The notes under the pieces: model-generated
Database searches by the model: none
The model's input: the letters and a program-made list of their open reading frames with translations, nothing else
Told to the model about the DNA's origin: nothing
Shown here: positions 43,147 to 51,422 of the stretch, piece by piece
How the letters are laid out: each line of letters starts with the position of its first letter
Numbering within the stretch: position 1 is the first letter of the stretch
Assembly (NCBI RefSeq): GCF_026626335.1
Contig: NZ_JAPNTZ010000004.1
Span: forward strand, 62,001-126,000
Direction of reading: 5' to 3'
Origin: Paractinoplanes pyxinae
GTDB lineage: Bacteria > Actinomycetota > Actinomycetes > Mycobacteriales > Micromonosporaceae
Length of the DNA: 64,000 nt
Translations under genes and position numbers: made by a program

Positions 43147-46100
43147 GTGGGCTTTCATAACCCCAAGATGTCCTGGTCGGACCTCGAGAAGACGCTGTCC
43201 GGGGCCAACCAGGAAGAGCGGCACCTGCACCCGGTTGTCGACCCGCTGGCCATCGACGGGGACGGCGGCGATTCGCCCGCGTGGTCGCGGAAGCGGCAAC
43301 CCTACGAGGCTCCAGCCCTGGTTCGGCGTGAGCACGTCACCCCGTACGCGGAATTGCACTGTCACACGAATTTCAGCTTCCTCGACGGCGCCAGCCACCC
43401 CGAGGAGCTGGCCGAGGAGGCCGCCCGCCTGGGCCTGAACGGGCTGGCCGTCACCGACCACGACGGCTTCTACGGCGTGGTCCGGTTCTCGCAGGCCGCC
43501 CGCGAGCTCGGCCTGCCCACGATCTTCGGCGCCGAGCTCTCGCTCGACCTGAGCAAGCCGCAGAACGGCGAGGCCGACCCCGAGGGCCGCCATCTGCTCG
43601 CCCTGGCGCACGGCCATGAGGGGTACGCCCGGCTGGCCGCCGTCCTTTCCCGGGGTCAGCTGGCCGGCGGCGAGAAGGGCAAGCCCGAGTACGGCGATCT
43701 GGAGGACATCGCCGAGACCCTGCGCGACCACGTGCTGATCCTCACCGGCTGCCGCAAGGGCCCGGTTCCGTCGGCGCTGGCCACCGGGGGTGTCGACGCC
43801 GCCGCGGCCGAGCTCGACCGGCTGGTCGCCCTGTTCGGCCACCCGAACGTCGCGGTCGAGCTGACCTCGCACGGCGACCCGTACGACGACGACCGCAACG
43901 ACGCCCTGTTCGCCCTGGCCCGCAGCCGCCGGCTGGAGGTCGTCGCCACCAACAACGTGCATTACGCGACCCCGGCCCGCCGCCGGCTCGCCACCGCCCT
44001 GGCCGCGGTCCGCTCCCGCCGCAGCCTGGACGAGATCGACGGCTGGCTGCCCGCGGCCGGCGCCGCCCACCTGCGCAGCGGCGACGAGATGGCCCGCCGG
44101 TTCGCCGCCTATCCGGGCGCGGTGGAGGCGGCCGCGATGTTCGGCGAGGGTCTGGCGTTCGACATCGAGCTGATCGCCCCGCGCCTGCCCGACTTCCGGA
44201 TCCCCGAGGAAGGGCACACCGAGATGACCTGGCTGCGCGAGCTCACCATGCGCGGCGCCCGCGACCGCTACGGCCCGCCCGAGGCGCATCCGAGGGCGTA
44301 CGAGCAGATCGAATACGAGCTCCGCATGATCGACGAGCTCGGCTTCCCCGGCTACTTCCTGGTCGTGTACGACATCGTCCGCTTCTGCTGGGAGAAGAAG
44401 ATCTACGCCCAGGGCCGGGGCAGCGCCGCCAACTCGGCCGTCTGCTACGCGCTGCGCATCACCAATGTGGACGCGGTCGCGCACAACCTGCTGTTCGAGC
44501 GCTTCCTGGCCCCGGAAAGGGACGGCCCGCCCGACATCGACGTCGACATCGAGTCGGACCGGCGGGAAGAGGTCATCCAGTACGTCTACGAGAGGCATGG
44601 CCGCGAGCACACGGCCCAGGTCGCGAACGTCATCTCGTACCGCCCGCGCTCGGCCGTGCGTGACATGGCCAAGGCTTTCGGCTTCTCGCCGGGCCAGCAG
44701 GACGCCTGGAGCAAGCAGATCGACCGGTGGGGGAGTGTGGCCACGGTCGACGTCGAGGACATCCCGGCCCAGGTGGTCGAGTTCGCCAACCAGGTGCAGA
44801 ATTTCCCCCGCCACCTGGGCATCCATTCGGGTGGCATGGTGATCTGCGACCGCCCGATCATCGAGGTCTGCCCGGTGGAGTGGGGACGCATGCCGGGCCG
44901 CACGGTGCTGCAGTGGGACAAGGACGACTGTGCGGCAATTGAATTGGTCAAATTCGATCTGCTGGGCCTCGGCATGTTGTCGGCGCTGCGGTACGCGTAC
45001 GAAATGATCGAATCGGATCTGGACATCTCCACCATGGACCTCACCGACGACGAGGTCTACGAAATGCTCTGCCGGGCCGATTCGGTCGGCGTTTTCCAGG
45101 TGGAGAGCCGCGCCCAGATGGCCACCCTGCCCCGGCTCAAGCCGCGCGAATTCTACGATCTGGTGGTCGAGGTGGCGCTGATCCGCCCGGGCCCGATCCA
45201 GGGCGGTTCGGTGCACCCGTTCATCCGGCGCAAGAACGGCCTGGAACCGATCACCTATCCGCATCCGCTGATGCGCAACGCGTTGGAGAAGACGCTCGGT
45301 GTGCCGCTTTTCCAGGAACAGTTGATGCAGCTCGCGATCGATGTGGCCGGCTTCGACCCGGCCGAGGCCGACCAGTTGCGCCGGGCCATGGGCTCCAAGA
45401 GGTCGGTCGAGAAGATGGAAAGAATCAAGAAGCGCCTGTACGAGGGGATGGCCGCGAACGGGATCGTCGGTGAACTCGCCGACGACCTGTTCCTGAAGCT
45501 TTCCGCCTTCGCCAATTACGGCTTCCCCGAGAGCCATTCGATGAGCTTCGCCTATCTGGTCTACGCCAGCGCCTGGCTGAAGCGGTATCACCCGGCCGCC
45601 TTCTGCGCGGCGCTGCTCAACGCCCAGCCGATGGGTTTCTATTCGCCGCAGTCGCTGGTCGACGACGCCCGCCGGCACGGGGTCGAGGTGCGCCGGCCCG
45701 ACATCAATCTGAGCGACGCCAAGGCCACCCTCGAGTCGACGCCGAAGACCCGGTGGGGCGCTCTGCCCGGCGAGCCCCCGCATGCCTGGGGCCTGGGTGG
45801 CCCGGCCGTGCGCCAGGGTCTGGCCAGCATCCGGACGCTCGGCGAGGACCTGGCCGAGCGCATCGAGCAGGAGCGCCGCGCCAATGGCCCGTACACCGGG
45901 ATGACCGATCTTTCCCGCCGTACGGGATGCTCCACCACTCACCTGGAGGCGCTGGCCACCGCCGACGCCTTCGCCGGGTTCGGCCTCACCCGCCGCGAGG
46001 CCCTGTGGGCGGCCGGGGCGGCCGCGCAGGACCGGCCCGACCGCCTGCCCGGCACGGTGACCGGCACCGACGCCCCGATGCTGCCCGGGATGAGCGCCGT

Positions 46101-46506
46101 CGACGAACTGGTGGCCGACGTCTGGGCCACCGGGTTGTCGCCCGAGACGCACCCGGCCCAGTTCCTGCGGGCCGAGCTCGACCAGGCCGGCGCGATCCCG
46201 ATCAACAAGCTGGGCCGGGTCGAGGCGGGCACCCGCATCCGGGTCGGCGGAATCGTGACGCACCGGCAGCGCCCGGCGACCGCGGGCGGCGTGACCTTCG
46301 TGAACCTCGAGGACGAGACCGGGATGCTGAACGTGACCTGCTCGCCGGGGTTGTGGCAGCGCTACCGGCGGGTGGCCCGCACCAGTTCGGCGCTGATCGT
46401 GCGCGGCCGCCTCGAGAAGTCGGCCGAGAACGTGCTCAACCTGGTCGCGGACCGGCTGGAGGCGCTCACTCCGCCGGTGTCGCCGGCCTCCCGCGACTTC
46501 CGCTGA
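43147..46506 (+). CDS. dnaE2: Error-prone DNA polymerase III alpha subunit DnaE2
   Basis: A 1119-residue C-family polymerase for damage tolerance. The N-terminal PHP domain starts at about residue 65 (YAELHCHTNFSFLDGASHPEEL, GLAVTDHDGFYG). The palm carries the catalytic aspartates in PDIDVDIESDRREEV, with GRGSAANSAVCYAL upstream and SHSMSFAYLVYASAWLK later. An OB fold lies near the end (RIRVGGIVTHRQRPATAGG). It lacks the long C-terminal tail of the replicative DnaE. GTG start 8 bp after imuB. It forms the mutasome with ImuA' and ImuB. Confidence 0.96.
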   Translation: MGFHNPKMSWSDLEKTLSGANQEERHLHPVVDPLAIDGDGGDSPAWSRKRQPYEAPALVRREHVTPYAELHCHTNFSFLDGASHPEELAEEAARLGLNGLAVTDHDGFYGVVRFSQAARELGLPTIFGAELSLDLSKPQNGEADPEGRHLLALAHGHEGYARLAAVLSRGQLAGGEKGKPEYGDLEDIAETLRDHVLILTGCRKGPVPSALATGGVDAAAAELDRLVALFGHPNVAVELTSHGDPYDDDRNDALFALARSRRLEVVATNNVHYATPARRRLATALAAVRSRRSLDEIDGWLPAAGAAHLRSGDEMARRFAAYPGAVEAAAMFGEGLAFDIELIAPRLPDFRIPEEGHTEMTWLRELTMRGARDRYGPPEAHPRAYEQIEYELRMIDELGFPGYFLVVYDIVRFCWEKKIYAQGRGSAANSAVCYALRITNVDAVAHNLLFERFLAPERDGPPDIDVDIESDRREEVIQYVYERHGREHTAQVANVISYRPRSAVRDMAKAFGFSPGQQDAWSKQIDRWGSVATVDVEDIPAQVVEFANQVQNFPRHLGIHSGGMVICDRPIIEVCPVEWGRMPGRTVLQWDKDDCAAIELVKFDLLGLGMLSALRYAYEMIESDLDISTMDLTDDEVYEMLCRADSVGVFQVESRAQMATLPRLKPREFYDLVVEVALIRPGPIQGGSVHPFIRRKNGLEPITYPHPLMRNALEKTLGVPLFQEQLMQLAIDVAGFDPAEADQLRRAMGSKRSVEKMERIKKRLYEGMAANGIVGELADDLFLKLSAFANYGFPESHSMSFAYLVYASAWLKRYHPAAFCAALLNAQPMGFYSPQSLVDDARRHGVEVRRPDINLSDAKATLESTPKTRWGALPGEPPHAWGLGGPAVRQGLASIRTLGEDLAERIEQERRANGPYTGMTDLSRRTGCSTTHLEALATADAFAGFGLTRREALWAAGAAAQDRPDRLPGTVTGTDAPMLPGMSAVDELVADVWATGLSPETHPAQFLRAELDQAGAIPINKLGRVEAGTRIRVGGIVTHRQRPATAGGVTFVNLEDETGMLNVTCSPGLWQRYRRVARTSSALIVRGRLEKSAENVLNLVADRLEALTPPVSPASRDFR

Positions 46507-46528
46507 ACATCGCTTTCGCCCGATTTTG

Positions 46529-46534
46529 TACCTT
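46529..46534 (+). promoter_or_regulatory. -10 element for leaderless inhibitor gene
   Basis: TACCTT, 7 nt before the ATG at 46542. Confidence 0.4.
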
Positions 46535-46541
46535 TAGTGGC

Positions 46542-46919
46542 ATGCTCCCGCTTCTGCTCGCCGCAGCTCTGATCGGGCCCGTGCCCGATCCGCCGCCGTA
46601 CGGCGCCCCGCCGCGCCCGGCCGACAACCAGATCACGCTCAGCTACCAGGCCCAGGCCGGCTTCGCCATGGCGGTCAAGCTCACCTGCGACCCGCCCGGC
46701 GGCGGCCACCCGCGCGCCGTCCAGGCCTGCGCCACCCTGGAGCGGGTCGACGCCGACCCGAGCCGGATCAAGCGCGCCTCGACGCTCTGCGTCCTGCTCT
46801 ACCAGCCGGTCACCGCCACCATGACCGGCACCTGGCAGGGCCGTCAGGTCAGCTGGACGCACCGCTTCGGCAACACGTGCGACATGCGCCGCGCCACCGG
46901 CGACCTGTTCCGGTTCTGA
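46542..46919 (+). CDS. Subtilisin inhibitor-like (SSI family) secreted protein
   Basis: A 125-residue exported protein with a short signal peptide (MLPLLLAAALIGPV). The mature part matches Streptomyces subtilisin inhibitors: the first disulfide half in VKLTCDPPGGGHP, ACATL, the reactive loop region CVLLYQPVTATMTGTWQG and the end HRFGNTCDMRRATGDLFRF. All four cysteines for two disulfides are present. By alignment the P1 residue would be Leu, which favours subtilisin- or chymotrypsin-like targets. It follows dnaE2 but appears to have its own leaderless promoter. Confidence 0.85.
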   Translation: MLPLLLAAALIGPVPDPPPYGAPPRPADNQITLSYQAQAGFAMAVKLTCDPPGGGHPRAVQACATLERVDADPSRIKRASTLCVLLYQPVTATMTGTWQGRQVSWTHRFGNTCDMRRATGDLFRF

Positions 46920-46939
46920 GAGCCGCACCCGCCTGCCGT

Positions 46940-46945
46940 TACTCT
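46940..46945 (+). promoter_or_regulatory. -10 element for leaderless methyltransferase gene
   Basis: TACTCT, 6 nt before the GTG at 46952. Confidence 0.5.
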
Positions 46946-46951
46946 GCCCGT

Positions 46952-47686
46952 GTGGAAAAGACTGCGCGCCCGCTCGTCTCCGCCCGCACCGCCGCCGTCT
47001 GGGCGGTGCTGCGCCGTGAGCTCGACCGGCACGCCGGCCGTGAGCTGACCGTCCTCGACGTCGGCGGCGGCACCGGCGGCTTCGCCGTCCCGCTGGCCGA
47101 GGCGGGGCACGCCGTCACCGTCGTCGACGCCAGCCCCGACGCGCTGGCCGCGCTGACCCGTCGTGCGGCCGACGCCGGGGTGGCCGACCGGGTGCGGGCT
47201 GTGCAGGGCGACGGCGACGCGCTGGCCGGCCTGGTCGCTCCGGGCAGCGTCGACCTGATCCTCTGCCACGCCGTGCTTGAGGTCGTCGACGACCCGGCCG
47301 GGGTGGTCGCGGCGATGGCCGGGGCGCTGCGGTCCGGCGGGGCGGTCAGTGTGCTGGTGGCGGGGCGGGCGGCGGCCATCCTGGGCCGGGCCATCAACGG
47401 GCATCTGCGGGCGGCCGGCGCAGTGGCGGCCGATCCGCAGGGCCGGGCCGGGGTGAAGGACACGCTGCGCCGGCGCTACGACGCCGGCAGCGCGACCGCC
47501 CTGCTCGAGACGGCCGGTCTGACGATCGAGCAGACCCATGGCGTACGGGTCCTGGCCGACCTGCTGCCGGCGGCGGTGGTCGAGGAGGATCCGCAGGCGC
47601 TGCTCGACCTCGAACTCGAGCTGTCGTCGCGCCCGCCGTTCCGCGACATCGCCTCCCAACTGCACCTGTTCGCCCGCAAGCCGTGA
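46952..47686 (+). CDS. Class I SAM-dependent methyltransferase
   Basis: A 244-residue methyltransferase. Motif I is LTVLDVGGGTGGFAVPLAEAG, followed by VTVVDASPDALAAL and the motif IV-like VDLILCHAVLEVVDDP. It resembles the CmoA/SmtA-like group, but the substrate cannot be named. The GTG start has TACTCT 6 nt upstream and no ribosome site. It ends about 30 bp before the phosphodiesterase gene, with which it is probably co-transcribed. Confidence 0.87.
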   Translation: MEKTARPLVSARTAAVWAVLRRELDRHAGRELTVLDVGGGTGGFAVPLAEAGHAVTVVDASPDALAALTRRAADAGVADRVRAVQGDGDALAGLVAPGSVDLILCHAVLEVVDDPAGVVAAMAGALRSGGAVSVLVAGRAAAILGRAINGHLRAAGAVAADPQGRAGVKDTLRRRYDAGSATALLETAGLTIEQTHGVRVLADLLPAAVVEEDPQALLDLELELSSRPPFRDIASQLHLFARKP

Positions 47687-47717
47687 CCGCCGCGCCGTCC
47701 GACGCCGGGCGATCCGC

Positions 47718-48893
47718 GTGACCGCCGCGCCGCTGGTCGTGCCGGCCGACCATCTGCCGCCGTCGGCGTTCGAGCCGGTGCGGCCCGCGTACGGGTCGGG
47801 CAGCCTGGCCGACGTGCTGCCCAGCGTTTCAGCGGTGCTGGGCGTTCCTGGCGCGCACGACGCCTTGGGGCTGCGGGCCGAGCTCGACGGGATCGAGCGG
47901 ATCGCCGTGCTGCTGGTCGACGGGCTCGGCGCGCATCAGATTCCCCTCATTTCCCCGTACGCCCCGGTCCTGGCCGATCTGGCCGGGCGCTCGCGCACGT
48001 TGACCGCCGGCTTCCCCTCGACCACCCCGGTCAGCCTGGTCACCCTGGGCACGGGGGCGCCGCCGGGCGCGCACGGCGTCCTCGGCTTCACCACCAAGCG
48101 GCCCGACGGGCGGATCCTCAACCACATCCAGTGGAAGCACGACCCCGACCCGGCGCAGTGGCAGCCCGTGCCGACCCGGTTCGAGCTGGTGGCGGCGGCC
48201 GGGGTCGAGGTGACCGTGGTCAGCCTGCCCGAGTTCGAGGGCAGCGGGCTCACGGTCTCGGCCTATCGCGGGGCCTCGTACGCGCCGGCCAGTGACGCGC
48301 TGGCCGATCACATGCTGACCGCACTGGCCGCCGCCTCCGGCCCGGCCCTGGTCTATGGGTACTACGCCGACCTCGACCACTACGGCCACGGCGACGGCGT
48401 CGACTCGCCCCGCTGGCGGCAGGCGGCCCGCGACGTCGAGGCGCTGCTCGACCGGCTCGTGCACGGCCTGCCCCAGCGGTCGGCGCTGCTGGTCGTGGCC
48501 GACCACGGCCAGCTCAATGTGCCGTCTGACGCACGTTTCGACATGGCCGACATTCCGGATCTGCAAGACGGGGTGGTGGCGGTCGCCGGCGAGCCCCGGG
48601 TCCGCTACCTGTACGCCGCGCCGGGCGCGCTCGACGACGTGCTCGCGGCCTGGCGGGGCGTCTTCGGCGACGCGGCCTGGGTGCTGTCCCGGGACGAGGC
48701 GATCGACGGTGGGTGGTTCGGGCCGGTGCCGGCCGATCACCGGGACCGCATCGGCGACGTCGCCGTGATCTGCCAGGGCCGCACGATCGCCCTGGCCGGC
48801 GGCTGGGAGCCGCCAACGGTCGGGCGCCTGATCGCGTACCACGCCTCGGTCACCGCGGCCGAGATGGAGATCCCCCTGCTGCTCGCGCGCTGA
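47718..48893 (+). CDS. Alkaline phosphatase superfamily nucleotide pyrophosphatase/phosphodiesterase
   Basis: A 391-residue metalloenzyme. The first metal site and nucleophile region are IAVLLVDGLGAHQI and GFPSTTPVSLVTLGTG (Thr nucleophile expected). The later metal ligands are YYADLDHYGHGDG and LLVVADHGQLNVP. This is the NPP-like layout widespread in actinobacteria. No signal peptide is seen, so it is probably cytoplasmic. The substrate is unknown. Confidence 0.87.
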   Translation: MTAAPLVVPADHLPPSAFEPVRPAYGSGSLADVLPSVSAVLGVPGAHDALGLRAELDGIERIAVLLVDGLGAHQIPLISPYAPVLADLAGRSRTLTAGFPSTTPVSLVTLGTGAPPGAHGVLGFTTKRPDGRILNHIQWKHDPDPAQWQPVPTRFELVAAAGVEVTVVSLPEFEGSGLTVSAYRGASYAPASDALADHMLTALAAASGPALVYGYYADLDHYGHGDGVDSPRWRQAARDVEALLDRLVHGLPQRSALLVVADHGQLNVPSDARFDMADIPDLQDGVVAVAGEPRVRYLYAAPGALDDVLAAWRGVFGDAAWVLSRDEAIDGGWFGPVPADHRDRIGDVAVICQGRTIALAGGWEPPTVGRLIAYHASVTAAEMEIPLLLAR

Positions 48894-48917
48894 TCCGTTT
48901 TTGTCAGGGGGCCGGGC

Positions 48918-48923
48918 TAGCCT
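48918..48923 (+). promoter_or_regulatory. -10 element for leaderless dinB
   Basis: TAGCCT, 6 nt before the GTG at 48930. No SOS box is visible near it. Confidence 0.5.
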
Positions 48924-48929
48924 CCTGAC

Positions 48930-50225
48930 GTGGGACGCAGCCAGGCACTGCCCAAGGGGCGCGACCCGCGCTTCGGCCCGGGCGCCGACGACGCGGGCTG
49001 CGACATCCTGCACGTCGACATGGACGCGTTCTTCGCCTCGGTGGCCGTCCGGGCCCGGCCGGAGCTGCGCGGCCGGCCGGTGATCGTCGGCGGCGTCGGG
49101 CCGCGCGGGGTGGTCAGCTCGGCCAGCTACGAGGCCCGCCGGTTCGGCGTGCGCAGCGCCATGCCCACCGCCCGGGCCCGGGCCCTGTGCCCCCGCGGCA
49201 TCTTCCTGCCGGTCGACGGGCCTGCCATCGGCGAGGCCTCCCGGGCCGTCATGGCGATCTTCCGCGACGTCACACCGCTGGTCGAGCCGCTCTCGTCCGA
49301 CGAGGCGTTCCTCGACGTGTCCGGCGCCCGCCGCCTGCTCGGCGCCCCGACCGAGATCGCCCACCTGATCCGCCGCCGCATGCGCGACGAGCAGCAGCTC
49401 ACCTGCTCGGTCGGCGTCGCCCCGACCAAGTTCGTGGCCAAGCTCGGCTCCACCCGGGCCAAGCCCGACGGGCTGATCGTCGTCCCGGCCGGCCTGGTGC
49501 TCGAGTTCCTGCATCCGCTGCCGGTCGACGCGCTGTGGGGCGTCGGCGAACGCGCGGCCGAGACGCTGCGCCGCCTCGGCCTCACCACGGTCGGCGAGAT
49601 CGCGCACGCCCCGGTCGGCATGCTGCGCGGCGCCCTGGGCGAGGCGGCCGCCGCCCACCTGCACGAACTCTCCTGGGGTCGCGACCCGCGCGGGGTCAGC
49701 CCCGAGCGGGAAGAGAAATCCATCGGCGCCGAGATGACCTACGACACCGACGTGGCCGACCCCGCGGTGATCCGCAAGAGCCTGCTGGCCCTGGCCGACA
49801 AGGTCGGCGCCCGGCTGCGCGGGGCCGGTGTCGTCGGCCGCACGGTGGCGATCAAGGTGCGTCTGGCCGACTTCCGGACGGTCAACCGGTCCCGCACGGT
49901 GCACACGAGCACCGATATGTCCCGTGAGATTTTTGAGATTTCCTGGGCGCTGTTCACCGCGCTCGGCGCCCGCGAACATATTCGCCTGGTCGGGGTCCGG
50001 GTCGAGGGCCTGACCCCCGCTGCCACCACATCGCGGCAGCTCAGCCTGGGTGAGCCCGAGCGTGGCTGGCGCGAGGCGGAGGCCGCGCGCGACGCCGTCA
50101 TCGCCCGTTTCGGTCCCGCCGGCCTCGGTCCGGCCAGTCTTTTGGGACGAAGCGACCCACGCAGAACCGAAAATCACCCGCACTCGGCGGTCGTCCCGCT
50201 TTCCGACCCGCCAAGCCCCTCGTAG
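48930..50225 (+). CDS. dinB: DNA polymerase IV (Y-family)
   Basis: A 431-residue translesion polymerase. Catalytic motifs are intact: ILHVDMDAFFASVAVRARPEL and LSSDEAFLDVSGA. SYEARRFGVRSAMP and SVGVAPTKFVAKLGSTRAKPDG are family hallmarks. The C-terminal part has a beta-clamp binding motif SRQLSLGE near residue 370, and about 50 disordered residues follow. It is the active Y-family enzyme near the inactive ImuB. It seems to be expressed without LexA control. Confidence 0.95.
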   Translation: MGRSQALPKGRDPRFGPGADDAGCDILHVDMDAFFASVAVRARPELRGRPVIVGGVGPRGVVSSASYEARRFGVRSAMPTARARALCPRGIFLPVDGPAIGEASRAVMAIFRDVTPLVEPLSSDEAFLDVSGARRLLGAPTEIAHLIRRRMRDEQQLTCSVGVAPTKFVAKLGSTRAKPDGLIVVPAGLVLEFLHPLPVDALWGVGERAAETLRRLGLTTVGEIAHAPVGMLRGALGEAAAAHLHELSWGRDPRGVSPEREEKSIGAEMTYDTDVADPAVIRKSLLALADKVGARLRGAGVVGRTVAIKVRLADFRTVNRSRTVHTSTDMSREIFEISWALFTALGAREHIRLVGVRVEGLTPAATTSRQLSLGEPERGWREAEAARDAVIARFGPAGLGPASLLGRSDPRRTENHPHSAVVPLSDPPSPS

Positions 50226-50325
50226 ACTTGCTCGGTAAGGCAGCCAACGGCTGTCCCGCGCCACTTACCTTAGTGTCACCCCGACCCCGCCTGGGGGGTT
50301 GGATCTGCGCCCGGGGAGGAATGCC

Positions 50326-50712
50326 GTGCCGCTCTCGGAGCACGAGCAGCGGCTGTTCGATCAGATCGAGCGGTCGCTTGCCGAGGACCCCAAGTTCGCC
50401 TCGGCTGTGCGGGCCAGCGACCCGCGTTTTCACGCGCGACGCCGGCTCCTCGTCGCCGCGTTCGTCATCGTTCTCGGCCTGGCACTGGTCGTCTACGGCA
50501 CGGTCAGCCGGACCACGCCGCTGGGCGTCGCGGGCTTCGTCGTCATGCTGGGCGCCGCCGCGTTCGCCATGCAGTCGCGCCGCAAGGGCTCGGCGCCCGA
50601 CCTGCAGGCAGTGGGGGGCACGGCCACCCGCCGCACCCGCCAGACCCGCAAGTCCGGCTTCCTCGACCGGCTGGAGGACCGCTGGCGTCAGCGGCCCGAG
50701 GGTCACCGCTGA
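50326..50712 (+). CDS. DUF3040 domain membrane protein
   Basis: A 128-residue actinobacterial protein of unknown function. The start VPLSEHEQRLFDQIERSLAEDP is the DUF3040 signature. Two hydrophobic helices follow (LLVAAFVIVLGLALVVYG and LGVAGFVVMLGAAAFAM), then a basic tail. GTG at 50326 has GGGGAGGA 6 nt upstream. In mycobacteria a relative sits near the cell-division cluster, but that cluster is not in this window. Confidence 0.87.
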   Translation: MPLSEHEQRLFDQIERSLAEDPKFASAVRASDPRFHARRRLLVAAFVIVLGLALVVYGTVSRTTPLGVAGFVVMLGAAAFAMQSRRKGSAPDLQAVGGTATRRTRQTRKSGFLDRLEDRWRQRPEGHR

Positions 50713-50776
50713 CCGAACATCAGGCCCGCGGCTGACCAAGGCACCACCCCCAGCCGCGGCACCTGCACAAGCTCTT

Positions 50777-50808
50777 CGATGGCGGCCGCAGGCCGCCATC
50801 GGGCTTTT
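50777..50808 (+). terminator. Intrinsic terminator after DUF3040 gene
   Basis: Stem CGATGGCGGCC (50777-50787) / GGCCGCCATCG (50791-50801), loop GCA, then GGCTTTT. Confidence 0.85.
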
Positions 50809-50901
50809 CCGCGTGCCAAATTGGCGTCTCCGCTAGTCCTTTCGGCCCATCCGGGTCACGATGAACGGTGGAAGCAGGCCAGCTCACCGTCAGGGGAGAG
50901 C

Positions 50902-51363
50902 ATGGACGCCAGGGGAACGCCGGCACCGCGCGCCATCACCCGCGCCTCGTCCGAGCACGGTGACGCGATGCTGTCCGCGCGCGGCGCCTTCGACCGCGAC
51001 AACCGCAACGAGCTGATCAGCGTCGTCGAGGCGAGCTTCGCCGACGGGCACCGCACGGTCATGCTGGACGTCTCGCAGGTCACCTTCATCGACGCCTCCG
51101 TCGTGAACGCCCTGGTCAACTGCGAGGAGGACGCGCGGGCCCAGGGCCGTACCCTGCGCCTGCTGAACCCCGGCCCGGCGACGGCGCAGATCCTGATCGA
51201 CACCGGCACCTTCACCGCCCTGTGCGGCTACCGCCGGGGCGGGGACGGCGCCACGGCGCAGCGCACAGTCCGGTCGGTGACCCGGCGGGACGCCGTGATC
51301 GACCGCGCCTACCAGGTGCTCGCCGCCTCCCGCCGCATGGTCGAGGACGTCCGCGAGTTCTGA
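50902..51363 (+). CDS. STAS domain protein (anti-sigma factor antagonist type)
   Basis: A 153-residue protein. The STAS fold is clear: DAMLSARGAFDRDNRNELI, then VMLDVSQVTFIDASVVNALVNCEEDA, where the Ser after Asp-Ala is the expected phosphorylation site, and GRTLRLLNPGPATAQIL. A 50-residue helical C-terminal extension follows. GGGGAGAG lies just before the ATG. The cognate anti-sigma factor is not in the window. Confidence 0.87.
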   Translation: MDARGTPAPRAITRASSEHGDAMLSARGAFDRDNRNELISVVEASFADGHRTVMLDVSQVTFIDASVVNALVNCEEDARAQGRTLRLLNPGPATAQILIDTGTFTALCGYRRGGDGATAQRTVRSVTRRDAVIDRAYQVLAASRRMVEDVREF

Positions 51364-51374
51364 GCGCAAAGCGA

Positions 51375-51409
51375 CGATGCCGCCCCCTCACACGGAGGGG
51401 ACGGCATCG
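51375..51409. terminator. Hairpin between convergent genes
   Basis: CGATGCCG (51375-51382) pairs with CGGCATCG (51402-51409), extended inside by CCCCCT/AGGGG. No strong U-tract on either strand; it lies between the STAS stop and the convergent transglutaminase stop. Confidence 0.6.
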
Positions 51410-51422
51410 GAAAGCCCGCGGC

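Noticed and set aside
43135..46263. 1042-codon open frame antisense to dnaE2
   Set aside because: A shadow of dnaE2, whose PHP and palm motifs are unambiguous.
47683..47732. 15-bp direct repeat GTGACCGCCGCGCCG at 47683 and 47718, the first opening a 12-codon frame that ends at the phosphodiesterase start
   Set aside because: Too short and GC-rich to separate from chance; no sign of mobile DNA. Translational coupling is possible but unsupported.
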